Assembly: GCF_014648635.1 (NCBI RefSeq)
Contig: NZ_BMRM01000019.1
Span: forward strand, 124,001 to 188,000
DNA from: Streptomyces cinerochromogenes
GTDB lineage: Bacteria > Actinomycetota > Actinomycetes > Streptomycetales > Streptomycetaceae
DNA length: 64,000 bases
Direction: 5' to 3'
The position numbers were made by a program, and so were the translations under genes. This document shows, in pieces, positions 42,654 to 50,785 of this stretch; the stretch's first letter is position 1; each line of letters begins with the position of its first letter. Under the pieces are notes generated by a model, which did not search any database, was not told where the DNA came from, and saw only the letters and a list, made by a program, of their open reading frames with translations.

Positions 42654-43916
42654 GTGACGAGCGACGCATCGCTGACCACGGAGCCCGGGGTCAGCGCCGC
42701 TCCCCGGCGCCCCGGGCTCGGCCGGCAGTTCGCCAAAATGTGGGGCGCCTCGGCCGCCTCGGCCATCGGCGAGGGGGTGTCCCTGGCCGCCGCGCCCCTG
42801 CTGGCGAGCACCCTGACGGACGATCCCCGGCTCATCGCGGGCGTGAGCGTGGCCCTGACCCTGCCGTACGCCCTGTTCGGGATCCCGGCGGGGGTCCTGG
42901 TCGACCGGGCCGACCGGCGCCGGACGATGACGTACATCGACCTGTTCCGGGGCTGTCTGGTCACCCTGTTCGTCCTGTCGGTCGCCCTGGGCCTGGGCAA
43001 CCTGTGGGCGCTGTACCTGTGCTTCTTCCTGATCGGCACCTGCGAGACCTTCTTCCGCAACGCCGCCCAGATCCTGGTGCCGTCCGTCGTCCCCGAGGAG
43101 CACCTCGTCGTGGCGAACGGGCGCATCATGAGTTCGGAGACGGTGGGCAGCCAGTTCGTCGGGCCGCTCATCGGGTCCTCGCTGTTCGTGCTCGCCCCCG
43201 CGGTCCCGTTCGCGGTGAACGCGGCCACCTTCTTCACCTCCGCGACCCTGCTGAGCCGGCTGAGGACGCTTCCGGACGAGGCGGACGGTGCCCCGGCCGC
43301 GAAGGAACGCCCGCGGCTGCTCGCCGACATGGCGACCGGGCTGCGCTGGCTGTTCCGGCACCGGCTGCTGCGCAGCCTGTCCCTGACCGCCGGCGCCATC
43401 AACATCGTGTACACCGGCGCGCTGGCCGTCCTCGTCGTCCACGCCCACCAGAAGCTCGGGCTCTCCGACGTCGGGTACGGCGTGCTGGTGGCCTGCCAGG
43501 CCGTCGGCGCGATCACCGCCGCCCGGCTGTCGTCCCCGCTGGTGGAGCGGATCGGCAAGGGCTGGGCACTGGTCTGTGTCGTCACCGCGATCGGGTGCAG
43601 CAACCTGGTCATCTGGCTGGTGCCCTCGGCGTGGGCCGTCGGGCTGGCGCTCGCCCTCGGCGCCTGCGCCACCGTCACCTGGAACGTCGTGACCGTGGTC
43701 CTGCGCCAGACACTGGTCCCGAAGGACCTCCAGGGCCGGGTCAACAGCATCTACCGGCTCTTCGCCTGGGGCGCCCTGCCCATCGGGGCGGCGCTCGCCG
43801 GTGTCGTCTCCAAGAGCCACGGGACGCCCGCGGTGTACGCCCTCGGCGTCGGCGTCATGGCGCTCGTCGCGCTCCTCCTGGCCTTCGGCGTCCGCAGGCA
43901 GCTCGAAGCCGTCTAG
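42654..43916 (+). CDS. MFS exporter (MFS_3/EntS-like), first copy
   Basis: A 420-residue transporter with about 12 helices. The helix 2-3 loop is GVLVDRADRRRTMTYIDLFRG, followed by FLIGTCETFFRNAAQILVPSVV. Such proteins export siderophores and antibiotics. GTG at 42654 has an AAGGAG site. Probably a product exporter; a second, related exporter is at 55775. Confidence 0.87.
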   Translation: MTSDASLTTEPGVSAAPRRPGLGRQFAKMWGASAASAIGEGVSLAAAPLLASTLTDDPRLIAGVSVALTLPYALFGIPAGVLVDRADRRRTMTYIDLFRGCLVTLFVLSVALGLGNLWALYLCFFLIGTCETFFRNAAQILVPSVVPEEHLVVANGRIMSSETVGSQFVGPLIGSSLFVLAPAVPFAVNAATFFTSATLLSRLRTLPDEADGAPAAKERPRLLADMATGLRWLFRHRLLRSLSLTAGAINIVYTGALAVLVVHAHQKLGLSDVGYGVLVACQAVGAITAARLSSPLVERIGKGWALVCVVTAIGCSNLVIWLVPSAWAVGLALALGACATVTWNVVTVVLRQTLVPKDLQGRVNSIYRLFAWGALPIGAALAGVVSKSHGTPAVYALGVGVMALVALLLAFGVRRQLEAV

Positions 43917-44026
43917 CCCCGGCACCCGCCCCGCGCCCCGGCGCAGGGCACTCCAGCCGCTCCCGGCGGCAGCGCCGTACCGGACCGGCCCTGAACACAT
44001 CCGCACCGACCGAAAGAGAACCACCC

Positions 44027-45454
44027 ATGACCCAGCTCCCGCACGCCCCCCGGTCGGGTCTCGGCACGCAGTACCTGGAGCTGCTGGCCCGGCAGGGCGT
44101 CGACCCCGTCGAGCTGACCCGCCAGGTGGTGGCCGACGAACTCGTCACGGTCGCCTACCAGGGCCGCTTCCTCGCCTCGCCGGTCTTCCTGTCCGCCGCC
44201 GAGCGCCGCTCCGTCGCCGCCGACCTGTACCAGACCCACCAGCTGCTCACCCAGCTCCCGGACCGGCTCTTCGGCGGCGACACCGGCGCCCTGGCCCGGG
44301 AGGTCGGCATGACCGACACCCAGGCCGACGTGGTGCAGCGCGCCGCGAAGGCGGGCCCGCCCCTGATGGCGCTCGCCCGTTCCGACCTCTACCGGGGCGC
44401 CGACGGCTTCAAGCTGCTGGAGCTGAACATCACCAGCGCTCTCGGCGGCTTCGAGAACACCGGCATCAACCGGGCCATGCTCCAGCACCCGGTGCTGGCC
44501 TCCTTCGTGGCCGAGCACGGCCTCGGCTACGTCGACACCTTCCAGGGCATCGTCGACACCCTGTACGCCGAGTGCGCCGCGCACATGGACGGCGGCCGCC
44601 GCCCGGTGGTGGCCCTCGTGGACTGGCCGGAGAGCTTCAAGACGTACGAGCCCCGGCTGAAGGTCATGGCGGCGCTCTTCGACTCCGTCGGCATCGACGC
44701 CGTGCCCTGCCACGTGGGCCAGGTCACCGAGCGCGACGGCCGGCTGGAGGCGCACGGGCGGGCCATCGACGTGGTGTACCGCTTCTTCCTCGTGGAGGAG
44801 ATCGCCACCCCCGCCGACCTCGCGCTGGTCGAGCCGCTGCTGCGCGCCTTCGAGGAGGGCCGGGTGGGCATGTTCAGCCGCCTGGACGCCGAGCTGTACG
44901 GCAACAAGGGCGCGCTCGCCATGCTCTCCGACGACCGCAACCGCTCGGCGTTCTCGGCGGCCGAACGCGCCTGCATCGACCGGTTCCTGCCGTGGACCCG
45001 GCACGTCCGGGAGACGGCGACGGACGCCGCGGGCGAGCGGATCGACCTCCTCGCCTACGCCCGGGCCCACCAGGAGGACCTGATCCTCAAGCCCACCCTG
45101 CTGCACGGCGGCAGCGGCATCGTGCCCGGCTGGACGGTCGGCCCCGAGGAGTGGCGCGACCGGCTCGCGGAGGCGCTCGACGGGCCGTACGTGGTGCAGG
45201 AGCGCATCCGGCCGGTGCCCGAGGTGTTCCCGGCCGACGAGGGCCAGGGCACCCAGGAACTCTTCCTGAACTGGGGCGTGTTCCTCACCGATCCGCAGGT
45301 CACCGGCGGCGACGGCTACAACGGCTGCCTGGTCCGCGGCAGCACCGACCCGGAGGTCGGCGTGGTGAGCATGTCGGGCGGGGCCCGGGTCGCCTGCTCC
45401 TTCTACGAGACCGACGACACGACCGACGGCGACGCGACCGACGCGCCGGCCTGA
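44027..45454 (+). CDS. ATP-grasp-like ligase, circularly permuted / glutathionylspermidine-synthase type
   Basis: A 475-residue protein resembling the circularly permuted ATP-grasp group. The substrate-side block FKLLELNITSALGGFENTGINRAML comes first. Nucleotide-binding elements follow later (LYGNKGALAMLSDDRN, DLILKPTLLHGGSGIVPGW, GPYVVQERI). Such enzymes form amide bonds through acyl-phosphates. First of three ATP-grasp-like ligases in the cluster, 26 nt before the second. It could join one amino acid to hydrazinoacetate or to another residue. The family call is from pattern recognition and moderate. Confidence 0.68.
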   Translation: MTQLPHAPRSGLGTQYLELLARQGVDPVELTRQVVADELVTVAYQGRFLASPVFLSAAERRSVAADLYQTHQLLTQLPDRLFGGDTGALAREVGMTDTQADVVQRAAKAGPPLMALARSDLYRGADGFKLLELNITSALGGFENTGINRAMLQHPVLASFVAEHGLGYVDTFQGIVDTLYAECAAHMDGGRRPVVALVDWPESFKTYEPRLKVMAALFDSVGIDAVPCHVGQVTERDGRLEAHGRAIDVVYRFFLVEEIATPADLALVEPLLRAFEEGRVGMFSRLDAELYGNKGALAMLSDDRNRSAFSAAERACIDRFLPWTRHVRETATDAAGERIDLLAYARAHQEDLILKPTLLHGGSGIVPGWTVGPEEWRDRLAEALDGPYVVQERIRPVPEVFPADEGQGTQELFLNWGVFLTDPQVTGGDGYNGCLVRGSTDPEVGVVSMSGGARVACSFYETDDTTDGDATDAPA

Positions 45455-45480
45455 CCCACGAGAGCCCCGGAAGACACATC

Positions 45481-46716
45481 ATGAAGATCGCAGTGGTCGA
45501 CGGCTTCTCGACCGGACGCGCCCTCGTCTCCGCCCTCCGCGACCGCGGCACCGCCCTGGTCCATGTGCAGAGCTCCCCCACCCCGCCCCCCTACTACACC
45601 CGCAGCTTCCGCCCCGAGGACTTCGAGGCGCTGCTCGACGGGACGGCCGAGCCGGCGCGGCTGGCCGAGCAGCTCGCCGCGCTGGGCGTGGACCGGGTCG
45701 TGGCCGGCACCGAGTCGGGGGTGATCCTCGCCGACACCCTCACCCACCTCATGGGGCTGCCGGGCAACCGGTACGAGACGCTCGCGGCGCGCCGCGACAA
45801 GCAGCTCATGGGCGAGACCGCCGCCGCGGCCGGCGTGGCCGTGCCGCACGGCGGGGCGTTCGCCGACGCGGACGAGGCCGTGGACTGGTTCGTCTCGGGC
45901 GGCCTGGAGGAGGCCGTGGTCAAGCCGCCGAGCAGCGCCGGAACCGACAACGTGCGCTTCTGCCGGACCGCCGACGAGGTGCACACCGCGTGCAAGACGG
46001 TGCTCGCCGTCGACAACTTCTTCGGCCAGCCCAACCCGGTCGTGCTCGTGCAGGAGCGGCTGCGCGGAGTCGAGTACTACGCCAACACCGTCTCCTGCGA
46101 CGGGGAGCACCGGGTGGCCGAGCTGTGGCGGTACACCAAGCGGACCGGCAGCGCCGGCTACCCGGTCTACGACTTCGAGGAACCGGTGCCGGTCGGCTCG
46201 GCGGAGGCCGGCCCGTTGTGCCGCTTCGTCGGCGCGACGCTGGACGCGCTGGGCGTGCGGTGGGGCGCGGCGCACACCGAGGTGATGCTGACCGGGCGCG
46301 GCCCCGTGCTCATCGAGTCGGGCGCCCGCCTCGGCGGCGGGACGGCGCCGGACGTCGTCGAACGGTACTCGGGCGTGTCCCAGACCGGTCTGCTGGCCGA
46401 CCTGCTGGTGGCCCCCGGCCGGCTGCGGGACTTCGAGGACACGGCGGTCACCTGGAGCGGTGCCGTGCGCAACGTCGCGCTGATCAACTCCTCGGCCGGG
46501 ACGGTGCGTTCGCTGGACTGGACGGCCCGCCTGAAGGCGCTGCCGACCCTGGTCTTCCTCACGCACGGCGTCACCGCCGGCGAGTACCTCGGCGAGACGG
46601 TCGACCTGATCAGCTCCCCGGGTTACGTCTACCTGGCCGCGGAGGACCCGCGGGACATCGAGCGGGACTACCGGGCCCTGCGCGCCATGGAAGAAGAAGG
46701 CCTCTACACCAGCTGA
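45481..46716 (+). CDS. ATP-grasp amino-acid ligase (BacD/L-amino-acid ligase-like)
   Basis: A 411-residue ATP-grasp enzyme. ATP-site blocks are RRDKQLMGETAAAAGVAVPHG, EEAVVKPPSSAGTDNVRFC and VLVQERLRGVEYYANTV; the Mg-binding end is LIESGARLGGGTAPDV. The C-terminal part with LISSPGYVYLAAEDPRDIERDY is typical of L-amino-acid alpha-ligases of dipeptide antibiotics. Likely makes a peptide or hydrazide bond from a free carboxylate and ATP. Confidence 0.88.
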   Translation: MKIAVVDGFSTGRALVSALRDRGTALVHVQSSPTPPPYYTRSFRPEDFEALLDGTAEPARLAEQLAALGVDRVVAGTESGVILADTLTHLMGLPGNRYETLAARRDKQLMGETAAAAGVAVPHGGAFADADEAVDWFVSGGLEEAVVKPPSSAGTDNVRFCRTADEVHTACKTVLAVDNFFGQPNPVVLVQERLRGVEYYANTVSCDGEHRVAELWRYTKRTGSAGYPVYDFEEPVPVGSAEAGPLCRFVGATLDALGVRWGAAHTEVMLTGRGPVLIESGARLGGGTAPDVVERYSGVSQTGLLADLLVAPGRLRDFEDTAVTWSGAVRNVALINSSAGTVRSLDWTARLKALPTLVFLTHGVTAGEYLGETVDLISSPGYVYLAAEDPRDIERDYRALRAMEEEGLYTS

Positions 46717-46739
46717 CCGCTGGACCGAAAGGAACCGAG

Positions 46740-48062
46740 ATGGCTTTCGCCGTCGGACCCGTGCCCGGTATCAGCCACGACGCGATGCTCGTCTTCCTGA
46801 TGCAGATCGGTGTCCTGCTGATCGTCGCCACCGCCCTCGGGCGGCTGGCGGCGCGGCTGAACCTGCCCGCGGTGGTCGGCGAACTCGCCGCCGGCATCCT
46901 CGTGGGCCCCTCCGTGCTCGGCACGGTCGCCCCCGCGGTGTCGGAGCGGCTGCTCCCCCACGACGCCGAGCAGATGCACCTGCTCGGCGCCGTGGCCCAG
47001 CTGGGTGTGCTGCTGCTGGTGGGCATCACCGGGGCCCATATCGACCTCGCCCTGCTGCGCCGCCGGCGGGTGGCCATCGGCTGGGTGAGCGTGGGCAGCG
47101 TGCTGCTTCCCCTGGCGCTCGGCATCGGCCTGGGCTTCCTGCTGCCCGCGTCGGTGATGGGCGAGAACGGGCACCGTCCGGTCTTCGCGCTGTTCATCGG
47201 CGTGGCCGTCGCGGTCAGCGCGCTCCCCGTGATCGCGAAGACGCTGCTGGACATGAAGCTGATGCACCGCAACGTCGGCCAGGTCATCATCGGCGCGGCG
47301 GCCGTCAGCGACATCCTGGGCTGGCTGCTGCTGTCGATCGTGTCGGCCACGGCGACGGTGGGCTTCCGGGCCGGGGTGGTGGCCGAGTCGGTGGGCTACC
47401 TGCTGCTCGTGCTGGCCGCGACCGTGTTCCTGGCCCGGCCGCTGGTCGCCCGGGTGATGCGTACGGTCGAGCGGTCCGCGAGCGGCTCCGACCTCGGTAT
47501 CTCGGCGGTCGTGGTGCTGCTCGTCCTGGCCGCGGCCGGGACCCACGCGCTGAAGATGGAGCCGATGCTCGGCGCCTTCCTGTGCGGCACCCTCATCGGT
47601 TCCCTCGGCGCGGGGAGCCGGCGCTTCCTGGAGCTGGCGCGGCCTTTCGTGATGGGCGTCCTGGCACCGCTGTTCCTGGCGACCGCCGGACTCCAGGTCG
47701 ACCTGACCGCGCTGAGGCGCCCCGCGGTCCTCGGCGCCGCGCTGGTCACGCTGCTGGTCGCCGTCGGGGCGAAGCTGGCCGGCGGATACCTGGGGGCCCG
47801 GCTGGGCCGGCTCGCCCACGACGAGGCCCTGGCCATCGGGGCCGGGCTCAACGCCCGGGGCGTCGTGGAGATCGTCCTCGCGTCGGTCGGCCTGAACATC
47901 AAGGTCCTCAATTCCGCCTCCTACACCATCGTGGTCCTGGTGGCCGTGGTCACCTCGGTCATGGCACCGCCGATCCTGCGCCGGACCGTGGGCCGCATGG
48001 CCCAGACCTCCGGCGAGCTGAAACGCGAACGGGAGTACGCCGTCCAGCCCGTCGCGTCGTAG
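46740..48062 (+). CDS. CPA2-type cation:proton antiporter (KefB-like)
   Basis: A 440-residue membrane protein with 12-13 helices: LPAVVGELAAGILVGPSVLG, MHLLGAVAQLGVLLLVGITGAHID, LKMEPMLGAFLCGTLIGS, GLNARGVVEIVLASVGLNIKV. It exchanges Na+/K+ for H+. Similar antiporters occur in several antibiotic clusters, including some for enediynes, where a role in export or pH/ion tolerance is suspected. It is embedded between a ligase and a VOC gene in one direction, so it is probably co-expressed with the pathway. Confidence 0.88.
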   Translation: MAFAVGPVPGISHDAMLVFLMQIGVLLIVATALGRLAARLNLPAVVGELAAGILVGPSVLGTVAPAVSERLLPHDAEQMHLLGAVAQLGVLLLVGITGAHIDLALLRRRRVAIGWVSVGSVLLPLALGIGLGFLLPASVMGENGHRPVFALFIGVAVAVSALPVIAKTLLDMKLMHRNVGQVIIGAAAVSDILGWLLLSIVSATATVGFRAGVVAESVGYLLLVLAATVFLARPLVARVMRTVERSASGSDLGISAVVVLLVLAAAGTHALKMEPMLGAFLCGTLIGSLGAGSRRFLELARPFVMGVLAPLFLATAGLQVDLTALRRPAVLGAALVTLLVAVGAKLAGGYLGARLGRLAHDEALAIGAGLNARGVVEIVLASVGLNIKVLNSASYTIVVLVAVVTSVMAPPILRRTVGRMAQTSGELKREREYAVQPVAS

Positions 48063-48121
48063 CCGACGGCCGCTGCGCGGCGCCCACTCCACGGCTCATC
48101 CTCACAAGGAGTCAACACCCC

Positions 48122-48799
48122 ATGACGGTGCGAGACATAGCGCACGTCGAGCTGTACACCCGGGACAAGATCTCCGCGGTCCGCCACTACGTCGCCAGGC
48201 GTGGCTTCGTCCAGGTCGCGGACTGCGTGGAGGTCGACCGGAGTTCGGCGCTGCTGCGCCGCGGCGAGGCCCACCTGGTGATCACCTCCGGCTGGGCGAC
48301 ACGCGGGTTCCTGGCCCGCAACGGCGAGGGTGTCGCCGACATCGCCGTCACCTGCGACGACGTCGCCGCGACCGTCGAGGCGGCGCGGGCGTACGGCGCG
48401 ACGGTCACGCACGGCCCGCAGGGGGCGCCCGTCGTCTCCGGGCCCGGCGACATCGTCCACACGCTGCTGCCCGAGCCCGCGCCCGGGGCCCGCTCCCTGC
48501 CCGCCGGCCGTACCTGGATCCCGTACCCGGAGCCGGCCCCCTCCGCCGGGCGGCCGGAGGCGCTCCACCGGGTCGTGCTCGGCATGCCGGCGGAACTCCT
48601 CGGCCCCTACGCGGCCTTCTGCGAGGGCGTGTTCGGCTTCACCCGCCGGGCTCCCCGGGGCGTCGCCCCCGCGGACCGGGCGGACGACGGTCCGGTCCTG
48701 TACGGCGCGTCGGGCCGGGCGGCCCTGGTGCTGCGGGCCAGGCCGCCCCGGGACCGCGCCGAGTCCGACCGGTCCCTCTGTACGACGTCCATCCTCTGA
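48122..48799 (+). CDS. VOC protein related to 4-hydroxyphenylpyruvate dioxygenase, shortened
   Basis: A 225-residue VOC protein. The N-terminal module (IAHVELYTRDKISAVRHYVARRGFVQVADC, HGPQGAPVVSGPGDIVHTLLP) resembles the N-half of HPPD/hydroxymandelate synthase. The second module (LHRVVLGMPAELLGPYAAFCEGVFGFT) is cut short and lacks a recognisable terminal Glu ligand, at 225 versus about 350 residues in HPPD. It may be a binding or resistance protein, or a reduced oxygenase; catalysis by an HPPD mechanism is doubtful. It directly precedes the MetRS-like gene. Confidence 0.7.
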   Translation: MTVRDIAHVELYTRDKISAVRHYVARRGFVQVADCVEVDRSSALLRRGEAHLVITSGWATRGFLARNGEGVADIAVTCDDVAATVEAARAYGATVTHGPQGAPVVSGPGDIVHTLLPEPAPGARSLPAGRTWIPYPEPAPSAGRPEALHRVVLGMPAELLGPYAAFCEGVFGFTRRAPRGVAPADRADDGPVLYGASGRAALVLRARPPRDRAESDRSLCTTSIL

Positions 48800-48830
48800 C
48801 ACCTCCGACACGACATCGAGGCAGCCGACC

Positions 48831-50486
48831 ATGGGTCCCCTCTCTCTCGAAGGCCAAGAATTCTTCCTGACACCGGTGTGCCTCGTGCCCAACGGGCGGG
48901 CTCACCTCGGGCACATCGCGGGTCCGCTGCTGAAAATGGACGTGCTGCGCCGGCACGTCCTGCGCGGCGGCGGCCGGGCGACCATGATCTCCGTCAGCGA
49001 CGCGCACGAGTCGCACGTCCTGGTCCGCGCGCACCAGGACGGCGTCACCCCGGAGGAGGTCGCGAACCGGAACCACCACCTCATCCGGGGCGACCTGGCG
49101 GCCCTCGACATCGCCTACGACGACCTGCTCAACCCGCTGGACGAGGCCTGGGCGCAGCGGTACACCGAGGTGAACCGGGACTTTCTGACCGAGATCGTGG
49201 AGTCGGGCAGCACGGCGGTGCGCACCGAGCCCATGCCGGTGCTCGACTCCGAGGCCGCCGGCGCGCACAGCACCTCGCTGCGGCCCCGGGTGGACGAGGC
49301 CGTGGTGAGCGGCTGGCTGAAGGGCAGGTGCCCGCACTGCGCGCAGCCGCTGGTCGGCTTCTTCTGCGAGTCCTGCGGCGGCCACTTCTCGCCGTCCCAG
49401 ATGATCGACCCGGCGACCGCGCACTTCGACGGGGAGCTGCGCCTCGACGACATCGCCTCCCTCTACCTCGACCTGCCCGGCGGCCCCGAGCGGCTGCGGG
49501 AGGCGCTCGCCGCCATCTGCAAGCGGCCGGACTTCCTGGCGATCGCCGACCGGTACATGGCGGTGAACGGCGCCTCCATCCGGCTCACCGTGCCCAGCCG
49601 GTGGGGCATCCCGTGGGAGGAGGACGGCGTCTCGCCCGGGCAGGTGATCTTCTCCTACTCGGCGCTGCTGATCGGCTGCCACCTGGTGGCCGGCGAGCGC
49701 TACAAGGAGATCACCGGCTCCGAACAGAACCCGTTCCAGCGGGACTCCGGGGTCCGTACGGTCATCTCCTTCGGCATCGACAACGCGATCCCGTTCATGG
49801 TCGGCGCGGTCGGCTGCGGCCTGGGCCAGAAGACGTACAAGCCGGTCGACTCGCTGCTGGTGAACTACTTCTACGACCTGGAGGGCAGCAAGTTCTCCAC
49901 CAGTCGCGGGCACGTCATCTGGGGCGGCGACATCGTCTCCCTGGGGCAGGCGGAGTCCGACCTCACCCGCGCCTACCTGTGCTTCCGCAACCCCGAGTTC
50001 ACCCGGTCCGCGTTCCAGGCCGACGAGTTCCTGTCCTTCCACAACGAGGTCGGGGCCCGGGTGGGCGACGCGCTGGCGGCGGCGGCCGAACGCCTCCCGG
50101 CGGACGGCGCCACCGCGCCCTCCCCGGAGGTCGTGCAGGCGCTGACCCGCACCCTCGCCCACCAGACCGGGATGCTCGACCCGGACACCTTCAACCTGGC
50201 GGCCGCCTGGTCCTGCGTGGAGCAGTGGCTCGACTGCGCTCCGGCCCTGACCGCGACCGCCGAGGCGGCGGCGGCCTGGCTGCTCGGCTTCGCCCTGCTC
50301 GCGGCACCGGTGATGCCCGCGACGGCGCAGCGGGTGTGGGAGGCGGCCGGGCAGTCCGGCGGCCCGAACGTGGCGGCGCTGACGGACGGTCCGCCGCACG
50401 TGACGCCGCGCGGCGGGATGCCCCGGCTGCGCACCCTCACGCGCAGCCAGCTCAACGCGTGTCTGCCGGCCTCCCTGCACAAGTGA
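48831..50486 (+). CDS. Methionyl-tRNA-synthetase-like enzyme of hydrazine (N-N bond) biosynthesis
   Basis: A 551-residue class I synthetase paralogue. Adenylation motifs are HLGH (25-28) and KFSTS (354-358), with a zinc knuckle of Cys167/170/179/182 (CPHC...CESC). A housekeeping MetRS is unlikely, because the gene sits with a cupin, a DAO-type flavoenzyme and a lysine N-hydroxylase. In Spb40 of s56-p1 and Tri28 of triacsin a cupin and a MetRS-like domain form one protein that couples glycine with N6-hydroxylysine through an N-N bond. Here the cupin is a separate gene 15 nt downstream. It probably activates glycine (or another amino acid) to the adenylate and esterifies the hydroxylamine oxygen. 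Confidence 0.9.
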   Translation: MGPLSLEGQEFFLTPVCLVPNGRAHLGHIAGPLLKMDVLRRHVLRGGGRATMISVSDAHESHVLVRAHQDGVTPEEVANRNHHLIRGDLAALDIAYDDLLNPLDEAWAQRYTEVNRDFLTEIVESGSTAVRTEPMPVLDSEAAGAHSTSLRPRVDEAVVSGWLKGRCPHCAQPLVGFFCESCGGHFSPSQMIDPATAHFDGELRLDDIASLYLDLPGGPERLREALAAICKRPDFLAIADRYMAVNGASIRLTVPSRWGIPWEEDGVSPGQVIFSYSALLIGCHLVAGERYKEITGSEQNPFQRDSGVRTVISFGIDNAIPFMVGAVGCGLGQKTYKPVDSLLVNYFYDLEGSKFSTSRGHVIWGGDIVSLGQAESDLTRAYLCFRNPEFTRSAFQADEFLSFHNEVGARVGDALAAAAERLPADGATAPSPEVVQALTRTLAHQTGMLDPDTFNLAAAWSCVEQWLDCAPALTATAEAAAAWLLGFALLAAPVMPATAQRVWEAAGQSGGPNVAALTDGPPHVTPRGGMPRLRTLTRSQLNACLPASLHK

Positions 50487-50500
50487 AAGGACAGCAACCC

Positions 50501-50785
50501 GTGGACGTCGTGATTTCCGGCGAGATCGAGACCGAACAGGACGGCCTGGCCTACGGGGCCATGGTGTTCAAGGTGGCGCCCGGGACCACCACCGAGCCGC
50601 ACCGGCACGCCAGCGAGGAGACCTGGGCGGTGCAGTCCGGCGCCGGGTACTGCCTGGTCGACGGCGAGCGCATCGGGCTGATCCCCGGCTCCCGCGTGGT
50701 CGCGCCGCCCCACTCGGAGCACACCCTCACCAACGACGGTTCCGAGGACCTCGTGGTGCTCAGCATGTGGTGGAAGAAACTGTGA
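50501..50785 (+). CDS. Stand-alone zinc cupin partner of the MetRS-like enzyme
   Basis: A 94-residue single cupin with metal ligands His34, His36, Glu40 (EPHRHASEE) and His74 (HSEH). In hydrazine-forming enzymes the cupin domain carries out the rearrangement of the O-aminoacyl hydroxylamine into an N-N-linked product. Here that domain is a separate protein, GTG start at 50501, ending in a GTGA overlap with the flavoenzyme gene. It would have to act together with the MetRS-like protein. Confidence 0.85.
   Translation: MDVVISGEIETEQDGLAYGAMVFKVAPGTTTEPHRHASEETWAVQSGAGYCLVDGERIGLIPGSRVVAPPHSEHTLTNDGSEDLVVLSMWWKKL

Noticed and set aside
48831-50486. Housekeeping or resistance methionyl-tRNA synthetase
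   Set aside because: Adenylation motifs are present, but the gene is in a tight block with cupin, DAO-type enzyme and lysine N-hydroxylase, the known hydrazine-forming set. A resistance role is less parsimonious.
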